Source of the DNA: Auanema rhodensis
Taxonomy: Eukaryota; Nematoda; Chromadorea; Rhabditida; Rhabditidae
Reading direction: 5' to 3'
DNA: 64,000 bases
Assembly: GCA_964057225.1 (NCBI GenBank)
Contig: OZ059897.1
Span: 22,754,001-22,818,000, forward strand
Within the stretch, counting starts at the first letter, position 1. Each line of letters begins with the position of its first letter. Below, one piece after another: positions 1-12,496 of the stretch. Below the pieces are notes generated by a model. That model had not been told where the DNA came from. It worked only from the letters and a program-made list of their open reading frames with translations, and did not search any database. The translations under genes and the position numbers were made by a program.

Positions 1-2
1 CT

Positions 3-12
3 TTCACGTGAA
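3..12. other. 10-bp perfect palindrome TTCACGTGAA (monomer positions 3-12)
   Basis: The sequence reads the same on both strands and contains the E-box/G-box core CACGTG. It is present in most units. It is broken by G8A (CACATG) in 18 units, by G10A in the unit at 6689, by C5T at 39602, by A12C at 705, 25344 and 29570, and by CC at positions 3-4 at 62481 and 63009. CACGTG is a known target of bHLH and bZIP proteins in animals, plants and fungi. Binding here is inference only. Confidence 0.85.
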
Positions 13-28
13 GCGAGTTACATACCAA

Positions 29-46
29 GTGCACATCACGTGTACA
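29..46. other. Cluster of three palindromes: GTGCAC, CACGTG, TGTACA
   Basis: Monomer positions 29-34, 37-42 and 41-46 are each perfect 6-bp palindromes, the last two overlapping. Positions 35-42 read ATCACGTG, which fits the RTCACRTG consensus of the budding-yeast centromere element CDEI, bound by Cbf1. That similarity may be coincidental because CACGTG is a very common motif. Position 42 is unusually variable: G in most units, A in 18 units, T in a few early units (for example 4577, 9329, 10385, 10737) and C at 4753. All of these remove CACGTG. Confidence 0.8.
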
Positions 47-66
47 TTTAATTAGCATAAATTAAA
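47..66. other. AT-rich inverted repeat, 7-bp arms, 6-base loop
   Basis: TTTAATT at 47-53 and AATTAAA at 60-66 are reverse complements separated by AGCATA. The stem could extrude as a small cruciform or fold in a transcript, though an all-A/T stem is weak. Variants T49A and T63A found together in units such as 20065 and 22353 both weaken the stem and do not compensate each other, so I see no sign of selection for the pairing. Confidence 0.7.
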
Positions 67-86
67 GTTCACGTAAATTTCAAAGT

Positions 87-99
87 CATGGTTACCATG
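87..99. other. 13-bp dyad CATGGT-T-ACCATG with BstEII site
   Basis: Arms CATGGT (87-92) and ACCATG (94-99) flank a single T at 93; the core GGTTACC is a BstEII site (GGTNACC). Reading along the array I found one unit in which this dyad is altered: A88T at window base 40921, in the unit starting at 40834. The very next base, position 100, is the most polymorphic in the unit (A or C, both common). BstEII digestion should therefore give a 176-bp ladder. Confidence 0.85.
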
Positions 100-109
100 A
101 ACCAATATC

Positions 110-126
110 AATAAAAATTTGTTTTT
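110..126 (+). other. AATAAA hexamer and A/T tracts
   Basis: AATAAA at positions 110-115 matches the metazoan polyadenylation hexamer, and is followed by the tracts AAAAATTT (113-120) and TTTTT (122-126). Another AAATTT lies at 75-80. Such tracts bend DNA. In an AT-rich repeat the hexamer may be chance; it would matter only if the plus strand is transcribed. Confidence 0.6.
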
Positions 127-3100
127 AGACTAATATGGACATGGGGAATCTAATTTTGGAAACCGCATCTCTTTATCTTTCACGTGAAGCGAGTTACATA
201 CCAAGTGCACATCACGTGTACATTTAATTAGCATAAATTAAAGTTCACGTAAATTTCAAAGTCATGGTTACCATGAAGCAATATCAATAAAAATTTGTTT
301 TTAGACTAATATGGACATGGGGAATCTAATTTTGAAAACCGCATCTCTTTATCTTTCACGTGAAGCGAGTTACATACCAAGTGCACATCACGTGTACATT
401 TAATTAGCATAAATTAAAGTTCACGTAAATTTCAAAGTCATGGTTACCATGAACCAATATCAATAAAAATTTGTTTTTAGACTAATATGGACATGGGGAA
501 TCTAATTTTGAAAACCGCATCTCTTTATCTTTCACGTGAAGCGAGTTACATACCAAGTGCACATCACGTGTACATTTAATTAGCATAAATTAAAGTTCAC
601 GTAAATTTCAAAGTCATGGTTACCATGAACCAATAACAATAAAAATTTGTTTTTAGACTAATATGGACATGGGGAATCTAATTTTGAAAACCGCATCTCT
701 TTATCTTTCACGTGACGCGAGTTACATACCAAGTGCACATCACGTGTACATTTAATTAGCATAAATTAAAGTTCACGTAAATTTCAAAGTCATGGTTACC
801 ATGAAGCAATATCAATAAAAATTTGTTTTTAGACTAATATGGACATGGGGAATCTAATTTTGAAAACCGCATCTCTTTATCTTTCACGTGAAGCGAGTTA
901 CATACCAAGTGCACATCACGTGTACATTTAATTAGCATAAATTAAAGTTCACGTAAATTTCAAAGTCATGGTTACCATGAACCAATATCAATAAAAATTT
1001 GTTTTTAGACTAATATGGACATGGGGAATCTAATTTTGAAAACCGCATCTCTTTATCTTTCACGTGAAGCGAGTTACATACCAAGTGCACATCACGTGTA
1101 CATTTAATTAGCATGAATTAAAGTTCACGTAAATTTCAAAGTCATGGTTACCATGAACCAATAACAATAAAAATTTGTTTTTAGACTAATATGGACATGG
1201 GGAATCTAATTTTGAAAACCGCATCTCTTTATCTTTCACGTGAAGCGAGTTACATACCAAGTGCACATCACGTGTACATTTAATTAGCATAAATTAAAGT
1301 TCACGTAAATTTCAAAGTCATGGTTACCATGAACCAATATCAATAAAAATTTGTTTTTAGACTAATATGGACATGGGGAATCTAATTTTGAAAACCGCAT
1401 CTCTTTATCTTTCACGTGAAGCGAGTTACATACCAAGTGCACATCACGTGTACATTTAATTAGCATAAATTAAAGTTCACGTAAATTTCAAAGTCATGGT
1501 TACCATGCACCAATATCAATAAAAATTTGTTTTTAGACTAATATGGACATGGGGAATCTAATTTTGAAAACCGCATCTCTTTATCTTTCACGTGAAGCGA
1601 GTTACATACCAAGTGCACATCACGTGTACATTTAATTAGCATAAATTAAAGTTCACGTAAATTTCAAAGTCATGGTTACCATGCTCCAATATCAATAAAA
1701 ATTTGTTTTTAGACTAATATGGACATGGGGAATCTAATTTTGAAAACCGCATCTCTTTATCTTTCACGTGAAGCGAGTTACATACCAAGTGCACATCACG
1801 TGTACATTTAATTAGCATAAATTAAAGTTCACGTAAATTTCAAAGTCATGGTTACCATGCACCAATATCAATAAAAATTTGTTTTTAGACTAATATGGAC
1901 ATGGGGAATCTAATTTTGAAAACCGCATCTCTTTATCTTTCACGTGAAGCGAGTTACATACCAAGTGCATATCACGTGTACATTTAATTAGCATAAATTA
2001 AAGTTCACGTAAATTTCAAAGTCATGGTTACCATGAACCAATATCAATAAAAATTTGTTTTTAGACTAATATGGACATGGGGAATCTAATTTTGAAAACC
2101 GCATCTCTTTATCTTTCACGTGAAGCGAGTTACATACCAAGTGCACATCACGTGTACATTTAATTAGCATAAATTAAAGTTCACGTAAATTTCAAAGTCA
2201 TGGTTACCATGCACCAATATCAATAAAAATTTGTTTTTAAACTAATATGGACATGGGGAATCTAATTTTGAAAACCGCATCTCTTTATCTTTCACGTGAA
2301 GCGAGTTACATACCAAGTGCACATCACGTGTACATTTAATTAGCATAAATTAAAGTTCACGTAAATTTCAAAGTCATGGTTACCATGCACCAATATCAAT
2401 AAAAATTTGTTTTTAGACTAATATGGACATGGGGAATCTAATTTTGAAAACCGCATCTCTTTATCTTTCACGTGAAGCGAGTTACATACCAAGTGCACAT
2501 CACGTGTACATTTAATTAGCATAAATTAAAGTTCACGTAAATTTCAAAGTCATGGTTACCATGCACCAATATCAATAAAAATTTGTTTTTAAACTAATAT
2601 GGACATGGGGAATCTAATTTTGAAAACCGCATCTCTTTATCTTTCACGTGAAGCGAGTTACATACCAAGTGCACATCACGTGTACATTTAATTAGCATAA
2701 ATTAAAGTTCACGTAAATTTCAAAGTCATGGTTACCATGAACCAATATCAATAAAAATTTGTTTTTAGACTAATATGGACATGGGGAATCTAATTTTGAA
2801 AACCGTATCTCTTTATCTTTCACGTGAAGCGAGTTACATACCAAGTGCACATCACGTGTACATTTAATTAGCATAAATTAAAGTTCACGTAAATTTCAAA
2901 GTCATGGTTACCATGCACCAATATCAATAAAAATTTGTTTTTAAACTAATATGGACATGGGGAATCTAATTTTGAAAACCGCATCTCTTTATCTTTCACG
3001 TGAAGCGAGTTACATACCAAGTGCACATCACGTGTACATTTAATTAGCATAAATTAAAGTTCACGTAAATTTCAAAGTCATGGTTACCATGCACCAATAT

Positions 3101-6100
3101 CAATAAAAATTTGTTTTTAAACTAATATGGACATGGGGAATCTAATTTTGAAAACCGCATCTCTTTATCTTTCACGTGAAGCGAGTTACATACCAAGTGC
3201 ACATCACGTGTACATTTAATTAGCATAAATTAAAGTTCACGTAAATTTCAAAGTCATGGTTACCATGCACCAATATCAATAAAAATTTGTTTTTAGACTA
3301 ATATGGACATGGGGAATCTAATTTTGAAAACCGCATCTCTTTATCTTTCACGTGAAGCGAGTTACATACCAAGTGCACATCACGTGTACATTTAATTAGC
3401 ATAAATTAAAGTTCACGTAAATTTCAAAGTCATGGTTACCATGCACCAATATCAATAAAAATTTGTTTTTAAACTAATATGGACATGGGGAATCTAATTT
3501 TGAAAACCGCATCTCTTTATCTTTCACGTGAAGCGAGTTACATACCAAGTGCACATCACGTGTACATTTAATTAGCATAAATTAAAGTTCACGTAAATTT
3601 CAAAGTCATGGTTACCATGAACCAATATCAATAAAAATTTGTTTTTAGACTAATATGGACATGGGGAATCTAATTTTGAAAACCGTATCTCTTTATCTTT
3701 CACGTGAAGCGAGTTACATACCAAGTGCACATCACGTGTACATTTAATTAGCATAAATTAAAGTTCACGTAAATTTCAAAGTCATGGTTACCATGCACCA
3801 ATATCAATAAAAATTTGTTTTTAAACTAATATGGACATGGGGAATCTAATTTTGAAAACCGCATCTCTTTATCTTTCACGTGAAGCGAGTTACATACCAA
3901 GTGCACATCACGTGTACATTTAATTAGCATAAATTAAAGTTCACGTAAATTTCAAAGTCATGGTTACCATGCACCAATATCAATAAAAATTTGTTTTTAG
4001 ACTAATATGGACATGGGGAATCTAATTTTGAAAACCGCATCTCTTTATCTTTCACGTGAAGCGAGTTACATACCAAGTGCACATCACGTGTACATTTAAT
4101 TAGCATAAATTAAAGTTCACGTAAATTTCAAAGTCATGGTTACCATGAAGCAATATCAATAAAAATTTGTTTTTAGACTAATATGGACATGGGGAATCTA
4201 ATGTTGAAAACCGCATCTCTTTATCTTTCACGTGAAGCGAGTTACATACCAAGTGCACATCACGTGTACATTTAATTAGCATAAATTAAAGTTCACGTAA
4301 ATTTCAAAGTCATGGTTACCATGCACCAATATCAATAAAAATTTGTTTTTAGACTAATATGGACATGGGGAATCTAATTTTGAAAACCGTATCTCTTTAT
4401 CTTTCACGTGAAGCGAGTTACATACCAAGTGCACATCACGTGTACATTTAATTAGCATAAATTAAAGTTCACGTAAATTTCAAAGTCATGGTTACCATGA
4501 ACCAATATCAATAAAAATTTGTTTTTAGACTAATATGGACATGGGGAATCTAATTTTGAAAACCGCATCTCTTTATCTTTCACGTGAAGCGAGTTACATA
4601 CCAAGTGCACATCACGTTTACATTTAATTAGCATAAATTAAAGTTCACGTAAATTTCAAAGTCATGGTTACCATGAACCAATATCAATAAAAATTTGGTT
4701 TTAGACTAATATGGACATGGGGAATCTAATTTTGAAAACCGCATCTCTTTATCTTTCACGTGAAGCGAGTTACCTACCAAGTGCACATCACGTCTACATT
4801 TAATTAGCATAAATTAAAGTTCACGTAAATTTCAAAGTCATGGTTACCATGAACCAATATCAATAAAAATTTGTTTTTAGACTAATATGGACATGGGGAA
4901 TCTAATTTTGAAAACCGCATCTCTTTATCTTTCACGTGAAGCGAGTTACATACCAAGTGCACATCACGTGTACATTTAATTAGCATAAATTAAAGTTCAC
5001 GTAAATTTCAAAGTCATGGTTACCATGAACCAATATCAATAAAAATTTGTTTTTAGACTAATATGGACATGGGGAATCTAATTTTGAAAACCGCATCTCT
5101 TTATCTTTCACGTGAAGCGAGTTACATACCAAATGCACATCACGTGTACATTTAATTAGCATAAATTAAAGTTCACGTAAATTTCAAAGTCATGGTTACC
5201 ATGCACCAATATCAATAAAAATTTGTTTTTAGACTAATATGGACATGGGGAATCTAATTTTGAAAACCGCATCTCTTTATCTTTCACGTGAAGCGAGTTA
5301 CATACCAAGTGCACATCACGTGTACATTTAATTAGCATAAATTAAAGTTCACGTAAATTTCAAAGTCATGGTTACCATGCACCAATATCAATAAAAATTT
5401 GTTTTTAGACTAATATGGACATGGGGAATCTAATTTTGAAAACCGCATCTCTTTATCTTTCACGTGAAGCGAGTTACATACCAAGTGCACATCACGTGTA
5501 CATTTAATTAGCATAAATTAAAGTTCACGTAAATTTCAAAGTCATGGTTACCATGCACCAATATCAATAAAAATTTGTTTTTAGACTAATATGGACATGG
5601 GGAATCTAATTTTGAAAACCGCATCTCTTTATCTTTCACGTGAAGCGAGTTACATACCAAGTGCACATCACGTGTACATTTAATTAGCATAAATTAAAGT
5701 TCACGTAAATTTCAAAGTCATGGTTACCATGAACCAATATCAATAAAAATTTGTTTTTAGACTAATATGGACATGGGGAATCTAATTTTGAAAACCGCAT
5801 CTCTTTATCTTTCACGTGAAGCGAGTTACATACCAAGTGCACATCACGTGTACATTTAATTAGCATAAATTAAAGTTCACGTAAATTTCAAAGTCATGGT
5901 TACCATGCACCAATATCAATAAAAATTTGTTTTTAAACTAATATGGACATGGGGAATCTAATTTTGAAAACCGCATCTCTTTATCTTTCACGTGAAGCGA
6001 GTTACATACCAAGTGCACATCACGTGTACATTTAATTAGCATAAATTAAAGTTCACGTAAATTTCAAAGTCATGGTTACCATGCACCAATATCAATAAAA

Positions 6101-8096
6101 ATTTGTTTTTAGACTAATATGGACATGGGGAATCTAATTTTGAAAACCGCATCTCTTTATCTTTCACGTGAAGCGAGTTACATACCAAGTGCACATCACG
6201 TGTACATTTAATTAGCATAAATTAAAGTTCACGTAAATTTTAAAGTCATGGTTACCATGCACCAATATCAATAAAAATTTGTTTTTAAACTAATATGGAC
6301 ATGGGGAATCTAATTTTGAAAACCGCATCTCTTTATCTTTCACGTGAAGCGAGTTACATACCAAGTGCACATCACGTGTACATTTAATTAGCATAAATTA
6401 AAGTTCACGTAAATTTCAAAGTCATGGTTACCATGCACCAATATCAATAAAAATTTGTTTTTAAACTAATATGGACATGGGGAATCTAATTTTGAAAACC
6501 GCATCTCTTTATCTTTCACGTGAAGCGAGTTACATACCAAGTGCACATCACGTGTACATTTAATTAGCATAAATTAAAGTTCACGTAAATTTCAAAGTCA
6601 TGGTTACCATGCACCAATATCAATAAAAATTTGTTTTTAGACTAATATGGACATGGGGAATCTAATTTTGAAAACCGCATCTCTTTATCTTTCACGTAAA
6701 GCGAGTTACATACCAAGTGCACATCACGTGTACATTTAATTAGCATAAATTAAAGTTCACGTAAATTTCAAAGTCATGGTTACCATGCACCAATATCAAT
6801 AAAAATTTGTTTTTAAACTAATATGGACATGGGGAATCTAATTTTGAAAACCGCATCTCTTTATCTTTCACGTGAAGCGAGTTACATACCAAGTGCACAT
6901 CACGTGTACATTTAATTAGCATAAATTAAAGTTCACGTAAATTTCAAAGTCATGGTTACCATGAACCAATATCAATAAAAATTTGTTTTTAGACTAATAT
7001 GGACATGGGGAATCTAATTTTGAAAACCGTATCTCTTTATCTTTCACGTGAAGCGAGTTACATACCAAGTGCACATCACGTGTACATTTAATTAGCATAA
7101 ATTAAAGTTCACGTAAATTTCAAAGTCATGGTTACCATGCACCAATATCAATAAAAATTTGTTTTTAGACTAATATGGACATGGGGAATCTAATTTTGAA
7201 AACCGCATCTCTTTATCTTTCACGTGAAGCGAGTTACATACCAAGTGCACATCACGTGTACATTTAATTAGCATAAATTAAAGTTCACGTAAATTTCAAA
7301 GTCATGGTTACCATGAACCAATATCAATAAAAATTTGTTTTTAGACTAATATGGACATGGGGAATCTAATTTTGAAAACCGCATCTCTTTATCTTTCACG
7401 TGAAGCGAGTTACATACCAAGTGCACATCACGTGTACATTTAATTAGCATAAATTAAAGTTCACGTAAATTTCAAAGTCATGGTTACCATGCACCAATAT
7501 CAATAAAAATTTGTTTTTAAACTAATATGGACATGGGGAATCTAATTTTGAAGACCGCATCTCTTTATCTTTCACGTGAAGCGAGTTACATACCAAGTGC
7601 ACATCACGTGTACATTTAATTAGCATAAATTAAAGTTCACGTAAATTTCAAAGTCATGGTTACCATGCACCAATATCAATAAAAATTTGTTTTTAAACTA
7701 ATATGGACATGGGGAATCTAATTTTGAAAACCGCATCTCTTTATCTTTCACGTGAAGCGAGTTACATACCAAGTGCACATCACGTGTACATTTAATTAGC
7801 ATAAATTAAAGTTCACGTAAATTTCAAAGTCATGGTTACCATGAACCAATATCAATAAAAATTTGTTTTTAGACTAATATGGACATGGGGAATCTAATTT
7901 TGAAAACCGTATCTCTTTATCTTTCACGTGAAGCGAGTTACATACCAAGTGCACATCACGTGTACATTTAATTAGCATAAATTAAAGTTCACGTAAATTT
8001 CAAAGTCATGGTTACCATGCACCAATATCAATAAAAATTTGTTTTTAAACTAATATGGACATGGGGAATCTAATTTTGAAAACCGCATCTCTTTAT

Positions 8097-9152
8097 CTTT
8101 CACGTGAAGCGAGTTACATACCAAGTGCACATCACGTGTACATTTAATTAGCATAAATTAAAGTTCACGTAAATTTCAAAGTCATGGTTACCATGCACCA
8201 ATATCAATAAAAATTTGTTTTTAGACTAATATGGACATGAGGAATCTAATTTTGAAAACCGCATCTCTTTATCTTTCACGTGAAGCGAGTTACATACCAA
8301 GTGCACATCACGTGTACATTTAATTAGCATAAATTAAAGTTCACGTAAATTTCAAAGTCATGGTTACCATGAAGCAATATCAATAAAAATTTGTTTTTAG
8401 ACTAATATGGACATGGGGAATCTAATGTTGAAAACCGCATCTCTTTATCTTTCACGTGAAGCGAGTTACATACCAAGTGCACATCACGTGTACATTTAAT
8501 TAGCATAAATTAAAGTTCACGTAAATTTCAAAGTCATGGTTACCATGCACCAATATCAATAAAAATTTGTTTTTAGACTAATATGGACATGGGGAATCTA
8601 ATTTTGAAAACCGTATCTCTTTATCTTTCACGTGAAGCGAGTTACATACCAAGTGCACATCACGTGTACATTTAATTAGCATAAATTAAAGTTCACGTAA
8701 ATTTCAAAGTCATGGTTACCATGCACCAATATCAATAAAAATTTGTTTTTAGACTAATATGGACATGGGGAATCTAATTTTGAAAACCGCATCTCTTTAT
8801 CTTTCACGTGAAGCGAGTTACATACCAAGTGCACATCACGTGTACATTTAATTAGCATAAATTAAAGTTCACGTAAATTTCAAAGTCATGGTTACCATGA
8901 AGCAATATCAATAAAAATTTGTTTTTAGACTAATATGGACATGGGGAATCTAATGTTGAAAACCGCATCTCTTTATCTTTCACGTGAAGCGAGTTACATA
9001 CCAAGTGCACATCACGTGTACATTTAATTAGCATAAATTAAAGTTCACGTAAATTTCAAAGTCATGGTTACCATGCACCAATATCAATAAAAATTTGTTT
9101 TTAGACTAATATGGACATGGGGAATCTAATTTTGAAAACCGTATCTCTTTAT
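8097..9152 (+). repeat. Tandem 3-mer HOR (2 x 528 bp)
   Basis: Units at 8097, 8273 and 8449 (plain C100; AAGC plus T155G; C100 plus C166T) are followed by the same three types at 8625, 8801 and 8977. The first copy has one private change, G144A (ATGAGG) in its first unit. The single-copy arrangement of the same types is at 3873-4400, about 4.2 kb upstream. Confidence 0.8.
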
Positions 9153-11968
9153 CTTTCACGTGAAGCGAGTTACATACCAAGTGCACATCACGTGTACATT
9201 TAATTAGCATAAATTAAAGTTCACGTAAATTTCAAAGTCATGGTTACCATGAACCAATATCAATAAAAATTTGTTTTTAGACTAATATGGACATGGGGAA
9301 TCTAATTTTGAAAACCGCATCTCTTTATCTTTCACGTGAAGCGAGTTACATACCAAGTGCACATCACGTTTACATTTAATTAGCATAAATTAAAGTTCAC
9401 GTAAATTTCAAAGTCATGGTTACCATGAACCAATATCAATAAAAATTTGGTTTTAGACTAATATGGACATGGGGAATCTAATTTTGAAAACCGCATCTCT
9501 TTATCTTTCACGTGAAGCGAGTTACCTACCAAGTGCACATCACGTGTACATTTAATTAGCATAAATTAAAGTTCACGTAAATTTCAAAGTCATGGTTACC
9601 ATGAACCAATATCAATAAAAATTTGTTTTTAGACTAATATGGACATGGGGAATCTAATTTTGAAAACCGCATCTCTTTATCTTTCACGTGAAGCGAGTTA
9701 CATACCAAGTGCACATCACGTGTACATTTAATTAGCATAAATTAAAGTTCACGTAAATTTCAAAGTCATGGTTACCATGAACCAATATCAATAAAAATTT
9801 GTTTTTAGACTAATATGGACATGGGGAATCTAATTTTGAAAACCGCATCTCTTTATCTTTCACGTGAAGCGAGTTACATACCAAGTGCACATCACGTGTA
9901 CATTTAATTAGCATAAATTAAAGTTCACGTAAATTTCAAAGTCATGGTTACCATGAACCAATATCAATAAAAATTTGTTTTTAGACTAATATGGACATGG
10001 GGAATCTAATTTTGAAAACCGCATCTCTTTATCTTTCACGTGAAGCGAGTTACATACCAAGTGCACATCACGTGTACATTTAATTAGCATAAATTAAAGT
10101 TCACGTAAATTTCAAAGTCATGGTTACCATGCACCAATATCAATAAAAATTTGTTTTTAGACTAATATGGACATGGGGAATCTAATTTTGAAAACCGCAT
10201 CTCTTCATCTTTCACGTGAAGCGAGTTACATACCAAGTGCACATCACGTGTACATTTAATTAGCATAAATTAAAGTTCACGTAAATTTCAAAGTCATGGT
10301 TACCATGCACCAATATCAATAAAAATTTGTTTTTAGACTAATATGGACATGGGGAATCTAATTTTGAAAACCGCATCTCTTTATCTTTCACGTGAAGCGA
10401 GTTACATACCAAGTGCACATCACGTTTACATTTAATTAGCATAAATTAAAGTTCACGTAAATTTCAAAGTCATGGTTACCATGAACCAATATCAATAAAA
10501 ATTTGTTTTTAGACTAATATGGACATGGGGAATCTAATTTTGAAAACCGTATCTCTTTATCTTTCACGTGAAGCGAGTTACATACCAAGTGCACATCACG
10601 TGTACATTTAATTAGCATAAATTAAAGTTCACGTAAATTTCAAAGTCATGGTTACCATGAACCAATATCAATAAAAATTTGTTTTTAGACTAATATGGAC
10701 ATGGGGAATCTAATTTTGAAAACCGCATCTCTTTATCTTTCACGTGAAGCGAGTTACATACCAAGTGCACATCACGTTTACATTTAATTAGCATAAATTA
10801 AAGTTCACGTAAATTTCAAAGTCATGGTTACCATGAACCAATATCAATAAAAATTTGGTTTTAGACTAATATGGACATGGGGAATCTAATTTTGAAAACC
10901 GCATCTCTTTATCTTTCACGTGAAGCGAGTTACCTACCAAGTGCACATCACGTGTACATTTAATTAGCATAAATTAAAGTTCACGTAAATTTCAAAGTCA
11001 TGGTTACCATGAACCAATATCAATAAAAATTTGTTTTTAGACTAATATGGACATGGGGAATCTAATTTTGAAAACCGCATCTCTTTATCTTTCACGTGAA
11101 GCGAGTTACATACCAAGTGCACATCACGTGTACATTTAATTAGCATAAATTAAAGTTCACGTAAATTTCAAAGTCATGGTTACCATGAACCAATATCAAT
11201 AAAAATTTGTTTTTAGACTAATATGGACATGGGGAATCTAATTTTGAAAACCGCATCTCTTTATCTTTCACGTGAAGCGAGTTACATACCAAGTGCACAT
11301 CACGTGTACATTTAATTAGCATAAATTAAAGTTCACGTAAATTTCAAAGTCATGGTTACCATGAACCAATATCAATAAAAATTTGTTTTTAGACTAATAT
11401 GGACATGGGGAATCTAATTTTGAAAACCGCATCTCTTTATCTTTCACGTGAAGCGAGTTACATACCAAGTGCACATCACGTGTACATTTAATTAGCATAA
11501 ATTAAAGTTCACGTAAATTTCAAATTCATGGTTACCATGCACCAATATCAATAAAAATTTGTTTTTAGACTAATATGGACATGGGGAATCTAATTTTGAA
11601 AACCGCATCTCTTCATCTTTCACGTGAAGCGAGTTACATACCAAGTGCACATCACGTGTACATTTAATTAGCATAAATTAAAGTTCACGTAAATTTCAAA
11701 GTCATGGTTACCATGCACCAATATCAATAAAAATTTGTTTTTAGACTAATATGGACATGGGGAATCTAATTTTGAAAACCGCATCTCTTTATCTTTCACG
11801 TGAAGCGAGTTACATACCAAGTGCACATCACGTGTACATTTAATTAGCATAAATTAAAGTTCACGTAAATTTCAAAGTCATGGTTACCATGAACCAATAT
11901 CAATAAAAATTTGTGTTTAGACTGATATGGACATGGGGAATCTAATTTTGAAAACCGCATCTCTTCAT
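9153..11968 (+). repeat. Tandem 8-mer HOR (2 x 1,408 bp)
   Basis: Ordered units 9153-10560 are matched one for one by 10561-11968: plain, G42T+T122G, A22C, plain, plain, C100 with T174C, C100. The eighth units differ (10385 has G42T and C166T; 11793 has three rare changes), so the register is lost there. G85T (CAAATTCATGG) in the unit at 11441 is private. Confidence 0.75.
11793..11968 (+). repeat. Divergent monomer that opens a chance minus-strand reading frame
   Basis: This unit carries T125G-type (TTGTGTTTAG) and A134-type (ACTGATATGG) changes plus T174C (CTTCAT). The base G at 11934 turns a minus-strand TAG into CAG, which lets a minus-strand frame run 60 codons from 12026 to 11844, slightly longer than one unit. 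No neighbour has this frame open, there is no protein-like feature, and I treat it as noncoding. Confidence 0.8.
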
Positions 11969-12496
11969 CTTTCACGTGAAGCGAGTTACATACCAAGTGC
12001 ACATCACGTGTACATTTAATTAGCATAAATTAAAGTTCACGTAAATTTCAAAGTCATGGTTACCATGCACCAATATCAATAAAAATTTGTTTTTAGACTA
12101 ATATGGACATGGGGAATCTAATTTTGAAAACCGCATCTCTTTATCTTTCACGTGAAGCGAGTTACATACCAAGTGCACATCACGTGTACATTTAATTAGC
12201 ATAAATTAAAGTTCACGTAAATTTCAAAGTCATGGTTACCATGCACCAATATCGATAAAAATTTGTTTTTAGACTAATATGGACATGGGGAATCTAATTT
12301 TGAAAACCGCATCTCTTTATCTTTCACGTGAAGCGAGTTACATACCAAGTGCACATCACGTGTACATTTAATTAGCATAAATTAAAGTTCACGTAAATTT
12401 CAAAGTCATGGTTACCATGCACCAATATCAATAAAAATTTGTTTTTAGACTAATATGGACATGGGGAATCTAATTTTGAAAACCGCATCTCTTTAT

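Larger units (their letters stand above)
1..176 (+). repeat. Reference 176-bp monomer (phase used throughout)
   Basis: This first unit fixes the numbering for all variant positions given elsewhere. It begins CTTTCACGTG and ends CTCTTTAT. Positions 1-46 are relatively GC-rich (21 of 46) and dense in palindromes. Positions 47-176 are AT-rich (35 G/C of 130). CpG sites are at 7, 14, 39, 72 and 164. Relative to the common form this unit carries one rare change, A159G (TTTTGGAAACC instead of TTTTGAAAACC), which I saw again only in the unit starting at 45409. The start point is arbitrary because the array is tandem. Confidence 0.95.
1..11968 (+). repeat. Array zone A: 68 monomers with C166T / G42T / T122G / A22C lineage
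   Basis: No indels occur here. Diagnostic variants: C166T (CCGTATCT) in units at 2641, 3521, 4225, 6865, 7745, 8449, 8977 and 10385, and nowhere later that I saw; AAGC at 100-103 at 177, 705, 4049, 8273 and 8801; T155G (TAATGTTG) at 4049, 8273 and 8801; G42T with T122G at 4577, 9329 and 10737 (G42T alone at 10385), each of those three followed by a unit with A22C (GTTACCTACC). G128A (TTTTTAAAC) alternates with the common G128 from 2113 onward. Units at 529 and 1057 carry T107A (ATAACAAT). No box-breaking G8A or G42A unit is present. Confidence 0.85.

Noticed and set aside
1-176. CENP-B box in the monomer
   Set aside because: The box needs TTCG near its start and a CGGG core. The common unit has no TTCG or CGAA on either strand.
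11844-12026. A 60-codon minus-strand open frame
   Set aside because: It exists only because one unit has G at 11934, turning a TAG into CAG. It spans slightly more than one satellite unit, has no recognisable domain, and the other 362 units lack it.
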